The notes: generated from the letters alone by a model not told the origin. Positions 50,471-60,185 are shown, counted from the stretch's first letter. The stretch: 64,000 nt of DNA from Moraxella boevrei DSM 14165 (GCF_000379845.1 NZ_KB903774.1:1-64000), one strand, 5' to 3'. Numbers and translations are program-made.

Positions 50471-50605
50471 TTACACGGTTAAACGATGACGACCTTTTGC
50501 ACGACGACGTGCCAACACTTGACGACCGTTTTTTGTTGCCATACGAGCACGGAAACCATGAGTGCGTTTGCGCTTGATTTCGCTTGGTTGGAAAGTACGT
50601 TTCAT
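50471..50605 (-). CDS. rpmH: 50S ribosomal protein L34
   Basis: This short gene encodes 44 residues starting [20 protein letters not shown] and ending [12 protein letters not shown], the unmistakable L34 sequence. It is a very basic structural protein of the large ribosomal subunit. The ribosome binding site is CCAAAGGTG (minus strand) upstream of the ATG at 50605. It is the first gene of the minus-strand rpmH-rnpA-yidD-yidC group diverging from dnaA. Confidence 0.98.
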   Translation of the reverse strand: MKRTFQPSEIKRKRTHGFRARMATKNGRQVLARRRAKGRHRLTV

Positions 50606-51240
50606 AATATTTTCACCTTTGGGGTTAAATGCCAAAAAATATTTAACCGATAGGGGTTAAATTCTTTACAAAAATAGATAACTTGCTATTATCTTATGTT
50701 TATGGATTAAAGTCAAGTATAAAATTTAATTGAGGTTTAAAATTTGTCCTAATTTAACAATCTTAATTATTTTAATTTATAAACTATAATTTAAATAAAA
50801 ATAAATAATATAATTAAATCAATGAAACTCCTACAAATTTTTATCTAAAATTTCTAAACAGTTATTTAAATTCATTTTTAAATTTTAAGATTGATATATT
50901 TTTTAAATTAAACAAAATTTTATACTTTTTCAGTTTAACTTTGTCGTATTTAATTTTTGAAATTTAAAAAGTTATCCACAAAATATTTTTCCCTAATATT
51001 AATATAATATATTTTAATTTATTATTATTAATAGTTTTGTTTTTTGTGGAAAACTTAAAAAATAATATCAAAAACAATATTTTGAATTGTTGAAAAATAT
51101 GTATATAACTCGTGTATAATTTGTGATTAAATCTCTTAAAAAAGTTATCCATATATTTTTCCACATACTTTTCCACAATAAAATACTTCTCTCTTCACGC
51201 AGTTTATGTTAAAATATACACTGATTTTGGAGGATATCCT
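50606..51240. other. Putative chromosomal origin region (oriC)
   Basis: This 635-bp gap between rpmH and dnaA is the most AT-rich part of the window. DnaA-box words lie at 50972-50980 (TTATCCACA, perfect), 51045-51053 (TGTGGAAAA, two mismatches on the other strand), 51145-51153 (TTATCCATA, one mismatch), 51157-51165 and 51169-51177 (both TTTTCCACA, two mismatches). The right part also holds the dnaA promoter and GGAGG at 51229-51233. Position between rpmH and dnaA is the classical oriC place in related bacteria. Only one box is perfect, so the 44-kb cluster must be considered too. Confidence 0.7.
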
Positions 51241-52638
51241 ATGTTAAGCACTTTATGGCAACGCTGTGTTGATGAGTTAAAACATCAATTGCCTGATAAT
51301 ATTTTTACCATGTGGATACGTCCGTTGTCTGCACATGAAACCCAATCAATTGAATTTGGTGATGTGTTAGTCGTGACTGTGCCAAATGATTATTTTGCCA
51401 GTTATGTGGAAAAAAATTATTTATCTCAAATTCAGGATTTGGTAAAACAACTTGAACCCGAGCGGAATATTTTGGTCAAAATTCAGGTGAATAAAGACCC
51501 TGTTTTTTTGATGCCTGTTAATCAAGAAAGCACCAGCCCAACAACCGCTTCTACAAATTTTGGCACGCAAAATAATCAGCAGGCGAACGTTAATGGGGGT
51601 AAGGCAGAAAAGTTACAAGCCTTTCAAACCTTAGATAAAATGTTTACTTTTGAGCAGTTTGTGACGGGCAAAGCCAACCAGATTGCCTATAGTTTTTGTA
51701 AAGAGACGGTCAATCATTTGGGCGACTCCAAAAACAATCCGTTGTTTTTGTATGGCTCAACGGGCTTGGGGAAAACCCATTTAATGCAAGCGGTCGCTCA
51801 TGATGTAATCAAGCAAGGCAAAAGTTTTTATTATTTTAGTTCGGATAAATTTGTCAATCATTTGGTACACGCTTTGCGTACGAGTAAGATTGATGAGTTT
51901 AAAGAAAAAATTAAAAAAGTTGATTTGCTGATTATTGACGATATTCATGTGATTGCGGGAAAGCCCAAAAGTAGCGAAGAATTTTTGGTATTGTTCAATG
52001 ATTTTATTGGGAATAACAAACAGGTGATTTTGGCATCTGACCGCCACCCCAGTGCCTTGGTGGATTTTGATGAATATACCAAATCTCGGCTGTTGGGTGG
52101 GATGTCGGTTGCACTTGAACCACCTGAGTTAGAAACGCGTATTCAGATTTTACAAAAAAAGGCAAAATCCCAAGACGTGATTTTGCCAAAAGATTGTGCG
52201 ATTTTTATGGCTCAACACATTGTGGCAAATGTGCGAGAATTGGAGGGGGCGTTAAACAAAGTCTTAGCGATGGCTCGTTTGTTAAACCAAGATGTGGCAT
52301 TGGATTTGGTACAAATGGCGCTCAAAGATGTCATTGCCATTCGTGTGCAAGCGGTGAGTATGGAAAATATTCGCAAAGTTGTTGCCGAATTTTACAATGT
52401 GTCCATTAAAGATATCATGGGCAAAAAACGCTCTCGCAACATTGCTCGCCCTCGCCAAGTTGCCATGGCATTGGCACGAGAATTGACTAACAATAGCTTG
52501 ATTGATATTGGGCAATCGTTTGGTGGGCGAGACCATACCACTGTGATGCACGCTTGTGAGAAAGTGCAAGAATTGTGTTTGACCGATGCGATGTTTGAAA
52601 AAGATTATCGTTCGTTAAAATTGATGTTGCAAACTTAA
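51241..52638 (+). CDS. dnaA: Chromosomal replication initiator DnaA
   Basis: A 465-aa AAA+ initiator. The N-terminal oligomerisation domain (LSTLWQRCVDELKHQLP) is followed by the ATPase with Walker A GSTGLGKTHL near residue 173 and Walker B LLIIDDIHV near 228. The C-terminal helix-turn-helix has the family signature GGRDHTTVMHACEKV near 427-441, which reads DnaA boxes. GGAGG lies before the ATG. dnaN and recF follow on the same strand. Confidence 0.98.
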   Translation: MLSTLWQRCVDELKHQLPDNIFTMWIRPLSAHETQSIEFGDVLVVTVPNDYFASYVEKNYLSQIQDLVKQLEPERNILVKIQVNKDPVFLMPVNQESTSPTTASTNFGTQNNQQANVNGGKAEKLQAFQTLDKMFTFEQFVTGKANQIAYSFCKETVNHLGDSKNNPLFLYGSTGLGKTHLMQAVAHDVIKQGKSFYYFSSDKFVNHLVHALRTSKIDEFKEKIKKVDLLIIDDIHVIAGKPKSSEEFLVLFNDFIGNNKQVILASDRHPSALVDFDEYTKSRLLGGMSVALEPPELETRIQILQKKAKSQDVILPKDCAIFMAQHIVANVRELEGALNKVLAMARLLNQDVALDLVQMALKDVIAIRVQAVSMENIRKVVAEFYNVSIKDIMGKKRSRNIARPRQVAMALARELTNNSLIDIGQSFGGRDHTTVMHACEKVQELCLTDAMFEKDYRSLKLMLQT

Positions 52639-52673
52639 AAAATTTTATCCTTTAACCATTTTTGAGAAGTGTT

Positions 52674-53846
52674 ATGCAATTAGTTATGTCCCGAGACGTG
52701 TTGTTACACGCTGTTAACCTGATTTCAAAAGCCTCTGACAAACGTCACAACATGGCGATTTTGGGCAATTTAAAACTGGCATTGACTGAACAACAGTTGG
52801 TAATGACTGCGTCAGATTTGGAAGTGGAACTTCAAGCCACGCTAAATTTGCCAATAGGTGCGTGCCGACAAGTAGGGCAAATCACGGTGCCTGCCAATAA
52901 ATTTAAAGACATTGTTAAGTTGTTGCCCGAAGAGAATGTGTCATTGATCGTTGGTGATGATTTGCAATGCGTGATTAAAAGCGGCAAAAGTACTTTTAAA
53001 CTTGGCACGTTGCCTGCCGAAGATTTTCCGATGCTTGGCGAACCTGAAAAAGTGACACCCGTTCAAATCGGTCGTGATGTGTTAAGTGATTTAATGGAAA
53101 AAACTCATTTTGCGATGGCAATCCAAGATGTTCGTTATTACTTAACAGGTATGTTATTTGAGCTTAAAGATAACCAGTTAGCAACAGTGGCAACAGACGG
53201 ACACCGCTTGGCATTGGCACGCACTGTCATTGAACACGCAGATGGTGCGGAATTAAATGCGATTTTACCAAGAAAAGCGGTGCATGAATTGCAACGTTTG
53301 CTCGGTGAACTCAAAAAACTCTTATCACATCATGATAATCAAATTACTTTGAATGTGGGACATGACTTTTTACAGGTGATTTTACCATTTGGTGACGTGG
53401 ACAGTACAGGGCAAATGCAAAATCCGGTTTTGGTGTCGTTTACCGCCCGTTTGATTGACGGCAAATTTCCCGACTATCGCCGAGTAATGCCCCACAATAC
53501 TGACAAACTTGCCCATATCAAGCAAGACCAACTGGTCAATGTGTTGCGTCGTGTGGCGTTGCTGAGTCATGAAAAAACCCGTGGTGTGGTGTTTTATTTT
53601 ATAGATAGCGAAAATTTGGACATTAAAACCAGTAACAGTGAACATGATGAAGCCAGCGAACAATTAACCGTCAAATATCAAGGTGAGCCGTTAGAAATTT
53701 CGTTTAATGTAGCCTATTTGTTAGACGTGTTAAATGCGGTGAATGGCGATGTTGAGTTTCGTATGGGGCAGGCGAATGGCTCGGTGTTGCTCCGCCAAGT
53801 GGGCGACAGCTTGCATGAATTTGTGGTCATGCCAATGCGAATTTAG
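52674..53846 (+). CDS. dnaN: DNA polymerase III beta sliding clamp
   Basis: A 390-aa clamp protein that encircles DNA and tethers the replicative polymerase. It has the three tandem beta-clamp domains: the first starts QLVMSRDVLLHAVNLISKA, the second near residue 130, the third near 255, and it ends in the peptide-binding VMPMRI. I choose the ATG at 52674, with GAGAAG seven bases upstream; the upstream TTG at 52662 is unlikely. It is 35 bases after dnaA and directly followed by recF. Confidence 0.98.
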   Translation: MQLVMSRDVLLHAVNLISKASDKRHNMAILGNLKLALTEQQLVMTASDLEVELQATLNLPIGACRQVGQITVPANKFKDIVKLLPEENVSLIVGDDLQCVIKSGKSTFKLGTLPAEDFPMLGEPEKVTPVQIGRDVLSDLMEKTHFAMAIQDVRYYLTGMLFELKDNQLATVATDGHRLALARTVIEHADGAELNAILPRKAVHELQRLLGELKKLLSHHDNQITLNVGHDFLQVILPFGDVDSTGQMQNPVLVSFTARLIDGKFPDYRRVMPHNTDKLAHIKQDQLVNVLRRVALLSHEKTRGVVFYFIDSENLDIKTSNSEHDEASEQLTVKYQGEPLEISFNVAYLLDVLNAVNGDVEFRMGQANGSVLLRQVGDSLHEFVVMPMRI

Positions 53847-53861
53847 TTGCGAACTGAATGC

Positions 53862-55043
53862 ATGAAAATCAGCGAATTACATATTCACCATTTTCGCAAT
53901 TTACACACTTTACACCTTGCCCCCAGTCGCTGTAACGTGATTTTGGGGCAAAATGGCAGTGGCAAAACGGCGTTATTAGAAAGTATCTATTTGTTGTCGC
54001 GTGGCAAAAGTTTTCGGCATCATCAGCCTAAACACTACATCACGCACGGCAAAAAATCTACCACCATTTTTGCCAAACTGCACGCCAATTTTCATACATG
54101 GCTATCGGCAGATGGAACTGACGAGCAAACTGTCGCCATTCAAAAATCTGATGATGCTAGTACCCAGCTTCGCCACAACGGTCAAAGCGTGATTTCCCAA
54201 AGTCCAATCACCGCCTTATTACCCACCTTACTCATTGAACCTGCCAGTTTAAACGGTTTGGAAATCGGCAGTCAGCCACGCCGAGAATTGTTAGACTGGC
54301 TAGTGTTCCACGTGGAACAATCTTTTTATCCGCATTGGTTGGCGTATCAGCGTTTGTTAAAACAACGTAATTGCTTGTTAAAACAGCCAAATGCAGGTTT
54401 TTATCAACAGCAATTACAAGCGTGGGATTGGCAATTAAGCGAACACGCCCACGTTATTCATCAGTATCGTGAACAGATTTTACAAGCGTGGCAACCGCAT
54501 TTTGATTCCCAAATCCAAGCGTTTTTGCCGATGTATGCCGACAAATTGCGACTACGCTATTCAGCAGGGTTTGACGTCAATCAGTCCTTTGCCGATGTGT
54601 TGGCACAGCGTTGGCAATCTGACAAAGAGTTGGGCTATACACGGCTTGGTTGTCATCGTTCTGATATGATGGTGCTACTTGATTTGGTGCATGATGATGG
54701 CGGACAAAGTCACAAACAGACCTTACCTGCGACTGATATACTATCTCGTGGCGAAAAAAAATTGTTGATGATGGCGTTACGTTTATCACAATTACCATTG
54801 TTGCAAGACGTGGGAAAAGTACCGTTGGTGCTATTAGACGATATTGGTGCAGAGCTTGATGAACGGGCGTTACACACTTTGTTAATGGGTTTAAAACAGG
54901 TAAATTCGCAGTTATTTATCAGTAGTTTGGATGAAACTATTGTACCGATTTTACAAGAAATTTGGCAAAAGAATGTCAAAGTGTTCCACGTGGAACAAGG
55001 TAAGATTATCGTGGATAATGTAGATAAATTGGCTAGAAGTTAA
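53862..55043 (+). CDS. recF: DNA repair ATPase RecF
   Basis: A 393-aa SMC-like protein that helps load RecA at gaps. It starts ISELHIHHFRNL, with Walker A LGQNGSGKTALLE near residue 35, the signature LSRGEKKLLMMALRLSQ near 300 and Walker B VPLVLLDDIGAELD near 325. It begins 15 bases after dnaN. Two perfect parS palindromes lie within the frame at 54304-54319 and 54982-54997. The usual next gene, gyrB, is absent; the heme locus follows in the opposite direction. Confidence 0.97.
   Translation: MKISELHIHHFRNLHTLHLAPSRCNVILGQNGSGKTALLESIYLLSRGKSFRHHQPKHYITHGKKSTTIFAKLHANFHTWLSADGTDEQTVAIQKSDDASTQLRHNGQSVISQSPITALLPTLLIEPASLNGLEIGSQPRRELLDWLVFHVEQSFYPHWLAYQRLLKQRNCLLKQPNAGFYQQQLQAWDWQLSEHAHVIHQYREQILQAWQPHFDSQIQAFLPMYADKLRLRYSAGFDVNQSFADVLAQRWQSDKELGYTRLGCHRSDMMVLLDLVHDDGGQSHKQTLPATDILSRGEKKLLMMALRLSQLPLLQDVGKVPLVLLDDIGAELDERALHTLLMGLKQVNSQLFISSLDETIVPILQEIWQKNVKVFHVEQGKIIVDNVDKLARS
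54304..54319. other. parS-like site inside recF
   Basis: TGTTCCACGTGGAACA, a perfect palindrome identical to the site at 32397 and at 54982. It encodes VFHVEQ within RecF. Confidence 0.85.
54982..54997. other. parS-like site at the 3' end of recF
   Basis: TGTTCCACGTGGAACA again, encoding VFHVEQ a second time near the RecF C-terminus. The same peptide at both places suggests that the DNA site, not the protein, drives the sequence. Confidence 0.85.
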
Positions 55044-55065
55044 GTCTTTTAACCTAGTAAAAATA

Positions 55066-55098
55066 AAAAAGCAAATCCGTTGATTTACTTTTTTTGTT
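55066..55098. terminator. Bidirectional hairpin between recF and the receptor gene
   Basis: AAAAAGCAAATC faces GATTTACTTTTT with one mismatch, a four-base loop, and A/T runs at both ends. It sits between the convergent recF and TonB-dependent receptor genes. Confidence 0.65.
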
Positions 55099-55122
55099 AA
55101 CATTTATCTTAAAGTAAACTGT

Positions 55123-57579
55123 TTAAAACGCATAATTGAGCGATACAGCAAAATTCCGCCCCGGTGCGGTATAACGGTTTAAGCCTTTGGCTTGGCTGTC
55201 CACCATGGTATTTACCCCTGTTAATGCCAATGTTCTGACGTTATCCCATGGCAGGTATTTTTCATCAGTAATATTATACACGCCTGCCTGTAGGCTTAGG
55301 TCATCTTTGAGCTTGATATTACCATATAGGTCAAATACCCAGGTATTTTTCATAAAGTCATCGGTGGTAAGCCGTGCTGTGTTGCCGATACGCAAAACAT
55401 CTAGCTCTCGGTTTATGCCGTTATTCATTCGCCAGCGTTTGGTTTCGTTGGCATTCTTTTTGCCAAAGTAATTGGCAACGGCATTGATTTCAAAACGTTC
55501 GTTGTGTGGCTGATAACGCAGTCCAATCAGTCCGTTTAATGGCTGAATGGCAAACAAACTTGAGCCATCGCTGGCTTCGCCTTGTTGATAGGCAAGCTGT
55601 CCAAGCACATCAAAGTTACCATAGCTTTGATAAGGCAGGCGGTAGCTACCTGTTAATGCTACACCTTTACTGGTGGCACTGTCCCGATTGATGTACAAAA
55701 AGCATTGACTGCTTGAAATCAGATTTGGCGAGATGCCACATTGACCGCCGACGGGTACATTATCACCCCTGAAATATTCTTCAGAATCAATAAAGTTATC
55801 GTATTTGTTATAATAAGCGGTGAGCTTAGCAAAACCTTCGTCCCACGATTTTTGTACGCTGATTTGTTGGTTTAATGATTTTTCTGGTTTTAGGTTAGGG
55901 TTTGGCATTTGTTCAACCGAGTTTTGGGCAAAACCTGCGTAAGCTTGCATTGCCAACGGCATCAAAAATCCTGTGCCAATTTGATAATCCAGTTGCAAAT
56001 CCGCTTTTGGTTGATAGCTTAAAGCCGTTTGCCATGTAACTGCGTGATTGGTTTGTGGGGCGGTTAATGTGCCATTTTTATATGCCTGTGCAATGGCTGA
56101 TGTTTTTTCTGGGCGACCGATTGCGTCTAAATAAGGCTTTCGGATATTTGTCACTTGACGCTTATAATTATCATAACGCACGCCTGCATTGAGCTGAAAT
56201 TTGTCATTTAGATAAAGATTGTCTTTTAAAAAGAGCGAATAAATATCGGTTTTCACAGGCAAAGACATGATAGCAGGGTCTTCATAGCGTATGTTTTTAT
56301 CTTCATAAATGGTATAGGGATCGTAATATTGGTTGGCATATTCTACCCCAAAGTTGATGCTATGTTCACCAAGCCATGTCTTGTTATCAGGTGGCATGAT
56401 GTTCACAGTTTCGCCTTGTAAACTAAATTGTTTGGTGTCAAAATAGTTGGGGCGATAGCGTCTCGTCCAGTTATTAGAAAAGGTATGTACAAAGGTATCG
56501 CCAACGGTTACAATGCGTTGATTGGTATAGTCAAATTTTAGGTTGTTTAACCAAGTACTGCTGCTTGGCATATATTCATAATTGACCCCATATGCCCTGC
56601 GTTCATTTTCATCAAAACCATAGGCTTTGCCTGTGTGATTGATTTTGCTGACGGGCACATTTTGGTTAATCATATATTGAAAACTGCCATGCATACCAAA
56701 CTTATGTTCATCAGTTGGCTGATAATACAGTTTTGCCAACGTGGTATCTTGGGTATAATGGGTTGGGTCTGGGTACAGATAACTGCTTTCTTTGCCTTCG
56801 CCTGTGCTATACACTTCGCCAAACTCATCTGCTGGGAAAACATGGTCAAATTTTAACCGACTGCTGTCAAAATTTCGCATATCATGGTTTTTGAGTTCAT
56901 GTCCTTCACGGTGAGCATAATTTATCAATGCACGCCATTTTTCGCTACGTCCAGCCACGCCAAAGGCTTTTAGCCATTCTTGATTTTTACTGGTATAGCC
57001 GCCTTTGACATAACCGCCAACGCTTTGTCCATTTTTGATTAAATCATCAGGCTCACGGCTTTTAAACATCACCGCACCACCAATCGCACCGCTACCGCTG
57101 TTTAAAGAATCCGCCCCTTTGTTAATGGTTACCGACTGCAAGGTTTCCACATCTGCCATAAACCGAGATTCGTTCATATACCCATACGGGGTAAAAAATT
57201 CATTGGTTTCCACTTCAGGCACTCGCACGCCGTCAATCAGCATAGCGACACGATTGCCTTCCATACCTTGAATGTTAAACCCTTTTGAACCGTAACGCCC
57301 AACTTCGCCAACGCTGACTTCAGGATTATAACGCACCAAATCACGGTTATCCATGATAAGCTCTTCGGTGATTTTTTTGGCGGTGGTTTTATCGGTCAAT
57401 GGTTTTGCACTGATTGTGGGGATATCGTTGTCGCCACTGGTAGCTTCAATCACAATGGTGTCTAAGGTCGCCTCTGGCTCATCGTTGGCAAGGGCAATTT
57501 GACTTTGTCCAAGCATGGCAAAACCAACCGCCATGCTCAAGGCTTTATAAGAAAATCTGGGTATGTTATCGTTATTCAT
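55123..57579 (-). CDS. TonB-dependent heme/hemoprotein receptor
   Basis: An 818-aa outer-membrane receptor. It has a signal peptide (residues 1-32), a TonB box-like LDTIVIEA near 39, a plug (NPEVSVGEVGRYGSKGFNIQGMEGNRVAMLIDGVRV, near 85-120), and a 22-strand barrel ending in NFAVSLNYAF. Heme-receptor signatures appear near 540-570 (a degenerate FRAP-like MPLAMQAY and NPNLKPEKS). An external loop has a Cys pair (QCGIS..SSQCF). No Fur box is close, and a hairpin separates it from the upstream Lcl-type gene, so it may be read through from there. Hemoglobin is a guess; heme is well supported. Confidence 0.85.
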   Translation of the reverse strand: MNNDNIPRFSYKALSMAVGFAMLGQSQIALANDEPEATLDTIVIEATSGDNDIPTISAKPLTDKTTAKKITEELIMDNRDLVRYNPEVSVGEVGRYGSKGFNIQGMEGNRVAMLIDGVRVPEVETNEFFTPYGYMNESRFMADVETLQSVTINKGADSLNSGSGAIGGAVMFKSREPDDLIKNGQSVGGYVKGGYTSKNQEWLKAFGVAGRSEKWRALINYAHREGHELKNHDMRNFDSSRLKFDHVFPADEFGEVYSTGEGKESSYLYPDPTHYTQDTTLAKLYYQPTDEHKFGMHGSFQYMINQNVPVSKINHTGKAYGFDENERRAYGVNYEYMPSSSTWLNNLKFDYTNQRIVTVGDTFVHTFSNNWTRRYRPNYFDTKQFSLQGETVNIMPPDNKTWLGEHSINFGVEYANQYYDPYTIYEDKNIRYEDPAIMSLPVKTDIYSLFLKDNLYLNDKFQLNAGVRYDNYKRQVTNIRKPYLDAIGRPEKTSAIAQAYKNGTLTAPQTNHAVTWQTALSYQPKADLQLDYQIGTGFLMPLAMQAYAGFAQNSVEQMPNPNLKPEKSLNQQISVQKSWDEGFAKLTAYYNKYDNFIDSEEYFRGDNVPVGGQCGISPNLISSSQCFLYINRDSATSKGVALTGSYRLPYQSYGNFDVLGQLAYQQGEASDGSSLFAIQPLNGLIGLRYQPHNERFEINAVANYFGKKNANETKRWRMNNGINRELDVLRIGNTARLTTDDFMKNTWVFDLYGNIKLKDDLSLQAGVYNITDEKYLPWDNVRTLALTGVNTMVDSQAKGLNRYTAPGRNFAVSLNYAF

Positions 57580-57657
57580 GCGTCCAATCTCAAAATTTAA
57601 ACTGGGCTAAGCCTAGCTGTTAAAACTTTTTGGGTAAATTGTCATCAAACAAAATTT

Positions 57658-57688
57658 GAAAAAACTGGACGTGTTGCCCAGTTTTGTT
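57658..57688 (-). terminator. Hairpin between the Lcl-type gene and the receptor gene
   Basis: AAAACTGG with CCAGTTTT around a short loop, with a T-rich tail on the minus strand. It lies just after the Lcl-type gene stop and 79 bases before the receptor start, so it could limit receptor expression by partial termination. Confidence 0.6.
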
Positions 57689-57704
57689 ATCAGATGTATC
57701 AGAC

Positions 57705-58490
57705 TTAGCTGGCATCTTTTACCAAAATCACATATCTGGCTCGTCTTTCATTGGCACTGTCTTGATAGCCACCAATCGCTTCGCCTGAGCGTTTTGCAAT
57801 TTGTAAACTACCATCTGCCAAGTCCAAACCATAGACTTTGTCTGCCGTGGTTGCGTCAGTATTTGCCACAGGCGTTGCCGACCAGATATAAGCAGAACTA
57901 GGCTGTAAGGCATATTTTGCAGGCAGTTTGGGGTTAATACATTCCCAGCCTGATTTTTCACCGACCCAACGTGGATACCAGCCTGATGCGTCTTCAATAC
58001 ATTTTTCGTTGGGGAATAAGTCGCTTTTTGTTATCCATTTGCTACGGTCAGTTGTTTCGGTGGTGTCAGCGTGTCCGTAAAAACTCAAGGTTTTACCAAA
58101 AGGAAAAATACTGGTATTAATCGCAGGTAGGGCTTGGGTTTCTTCTACTAAAGTCGCCAGTTCTTTCACATTGGGGACACGCCAGCCGTCTTTTTGAGCA
58201 TTGAGTGCTTTTTCCCAACTGTCAAACTCTGTCGCCACGCCATCACAATTTGCGGTAGATTGGTTGTAAGTTTGTCCAACCAAACAACGAGACCAAACCA
58301 GTTTTCTGGCTTTATCTACCACTTGTGAATTATCAATATCTACGCTAAAGACGTTGGTATCTGCCGTTTTTTCATAGTCGCCTGCTAACACTTCGGTAGC
58401 GAGTTTTGTCTCAGGCATTAAATTATTGGCAATGGCAAAACTACTGGCGATTGTCGCCGTTACAAGGGCAATTTTTGTAAATTTTTTCAT
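57705..58490 (-). CDS. Secreted Lcl/DUF1566-type protein of the heme locus
   Basis: A 261-aa exported protein with a signal peptide (residues 1-21, FAIA|NN) and no lipobox. Residues about 60-258 look like the Lcl C-terminal/DUF1566 fold: LVWSRCLVGQTYN, WRVPNVKELATLV near 105 and the ending RYVILVKDAS. The conserved WR(V/L)P motif and Cys pairs (SRC, ANC, EKC, WEC) agree with disulphide-held extracellular domains. It lies between the lipoprotein and receptor genes (gap to the lipoprotein 17 bases), so the three are linked. Its task in heme uptake is inferred only from context. Confidence 0.65.
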   Translation of the reverse strand: MKKFTKIALVTATIASSFAIANNLMPETKLATEVLAGDYEKTADTNVFSVDIDNSQVVDKARKLVWSRCLVGQTYNQSTANCDGVATEFDSWEKALNAQKDGWRVPNVKELATLVEETQALPAINTSIFPFGKTLSFYGHADTTETTDRSKWITKSDLFPNEKCIEDASGWYPRWVGEKSGWECINPKLPAKYALQPSSAYIWSATPVANTDATTADKVYGLDLADGSLQIAKRSGEAIGGYQDSANERRARYVILVKDAS

Positions 58491-58507
58491 GTGTTTTTTC
58501 CTTTCAA

Positions 58508-60163
58508 TTATTGACCATTGCTCACCAAAATCACGCCCTTATAGTCGTAACTACTTGAGAATGTTTCTGCACTAAATGTACCGTCATAATAGGCTACCCA
58601 AACATTTTTGCCAAATTTAAAGGTTGATTCGCCACGACCTTTTGAGGCAACAGGCGAGCTTGTCCAAATGTTTGGGAATTTGCTATCATTCATATGATTG
58701 GGGAATAACCAACCTTTATGTAACACAACTTCAGCTTTTTTACTGCTTAAATTCATGATGCCTAACACTTCATTACGGGTTGGCAATCGCCAGTTTTTTA
58801 CGCCACATAGATTTTGGGTATTAAGTGTTACCGCATATTGTTCGGTTGAGCAGATATGTTGTTCATTGCCACAATGCTCTTTATCACGACCAACGCCTTT
58901 GCCTGTGTCTTTTATGCCTAGACCACGTTTGCCATCATAGTAAGTATATACCCATTCTGCATCACGGATATCTTTATTCACATTGGCTTCTTCGCCCCAT
59001 TTGCCTTCAACGGCTGGTGTATAGGTTTTGCTTTCCCAAATCAAACCTGTCACGTTGTCTTTGATACACGCCCATTCAGTTGCTTCATTGGTTAATGATT
59101 TGCCAAACTTATCCAGCTTGGTAAAGCTAAAACCTGCCTTGCCGTCTGTGTCGTCATTGTTTGTTTTATCACGTCCCACATGACAGTCTTGAGTCGTGCC
59201 TGAGCAGTCCGCCAATGTACCCACACTTGGATTACCTGCAACCGTCACGCCTGTGTCATTTAATGCACCCAATTTGGCTTTTTCAGCAACATAGCTATCA
59301 ATACGAACCGTTGCTAAGTTCTTGCCGTCAAATAATGGTGTGCCGTTGTCGGTATTCAACAGTTTTACTGAAAATTCCAATGGAGCAGTCGGTACTTCAC
59401 CCATCAAATTAATATCAATTGTCGCCTCTTTTTCACCTTTTTTAATTACAACAAATTTTTGAGTAGGTTGTTGATAATGCACATTTTCTTTGGCAGAGCC
59501 TTGAACAAGGTCAAAAAATACTTTGGTGTCTTTGTCCAACGCATTTGGAGCCACACTCACGACAAGTGAAACTTTACTCTCGCCACTACCTTTAGTCACA
59601 GTCGCATTGGCAATTTGTACACCGCTGTCGCTATTGGCAATATTTCTTTCCAATGTCGCTGTCAATGGGCTAACTTCTGGTGGTTTGGCATTTGTGGCTG
59701 TTGTAGTCGGATTAGACAATACCAAAGAAATCTTGTTATTATCGCTGGCTTTGCCATCAGATTTTAAGGGAATTTTAATCGTTTTACTCAAGTTATCTTT
59801 ATTTAATGTAACCGTGCCAGTCTTATCACTATCTGCAATGTTATTACCCGTCAAAGTATAGGCTACGCTAAAATCGGCTTTATCACTGTTGTTAATAGCT
59901 TGTTTTGCCTCTTCTGTTAGCGTAATTTCAAAAACCAGCTCGCCCCCTTCCGAAAGATTGCTCGCTTTTACATCTGCCAAAAATGTTACAGGTGTATTTT
60001 GGATAGTTTTTGTTGTATTAACTGTTGGATTTGCCGTATTACCACCACCAATATTTGGCTTACTATCCGTACCACAAGCGGTTAATGCAAGGGTCATGGC
60101 TGTGAGCAACGCCACAGGTTTTAGCTGAGTTGGAGATTTCACTGTCTGAAAAATAGCACGCAT
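58508..60163 (-). CDS. Surface lipoprotein with Calx-beta-like and Lcl/DUF1566 domains
   Basis: A 551-aa lipoprotein. The lipobox LTAC is near residue 30 (ALTACGTDSKP). Two beta-sandwich, Calx-beta-like units follow (LSEGGELVFEITLTEEAKQ near 60-160, and VSLVVSVAPNALDKDTKVFF near 190-290). The C-terminal third is a DUF1566/Lcl domain with WRLPTRNEV and IWTSSPVASKG and a Cys-rich CGNEQHICSTE. I start at ATG 60163 because CGAGG precedes it; the longer frame from 60214 lacks support. A Fur-like box lies upstream (60186-60204). It is likely a surface partner of the receptor, as with other lipoprotein-receptor pairs; that role is inference. Confidence 0.65.
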   Translation of the reverse strand: MRAIFQTVKSPTQLKPVALLTAMTLALTACGTDSKPNIGGGNTANPTVNTTKTIQNTPVTFLADVKASNLSEGGELVFEITLTEEAKQAINNSDKADFSVAYTLTGNNIADSDKTGTVTLNKDNLSKTIKIPLKSDGKASDNNKISLVLSNPTTTATNAKPPEVSPLTATLERNIANSDSGVQIANATVTKGSGESKVSLVVSVAPNALDKDTKVFFDLVQGSAKENVHYQQPTQKFVVIKKGEKEATIDINLMGEVPTAPLEFSVKLLNTDNGTPLFDGKNLATVRIDSYVAEKAKLGALNDTGVTVAGNPSVGTLADCSGTTQDCHVGRDKTNNDDTDGKAGFSFTKLDKFGKSLTNEATEWACIKDNVTGLIWESKTYTPAVEGKWGEEANVNKDIRDAEWVYTYYDGKRGLGIKDTGKGVGRDKEHCGNEQHICSTEQYAVTLNTQNLCGVKNWRLPTRNEVLGIMNLSSKKAEVVLHKGWLFPNHMNDSKFPNIWTSSPVASKGRGESTFKFGKNVWVAYYDGTFSAETFSSSYDYKGVILVSNGQ

Positions 60164-60185
60164 AAAATGCCTCGTAATGAAAATA

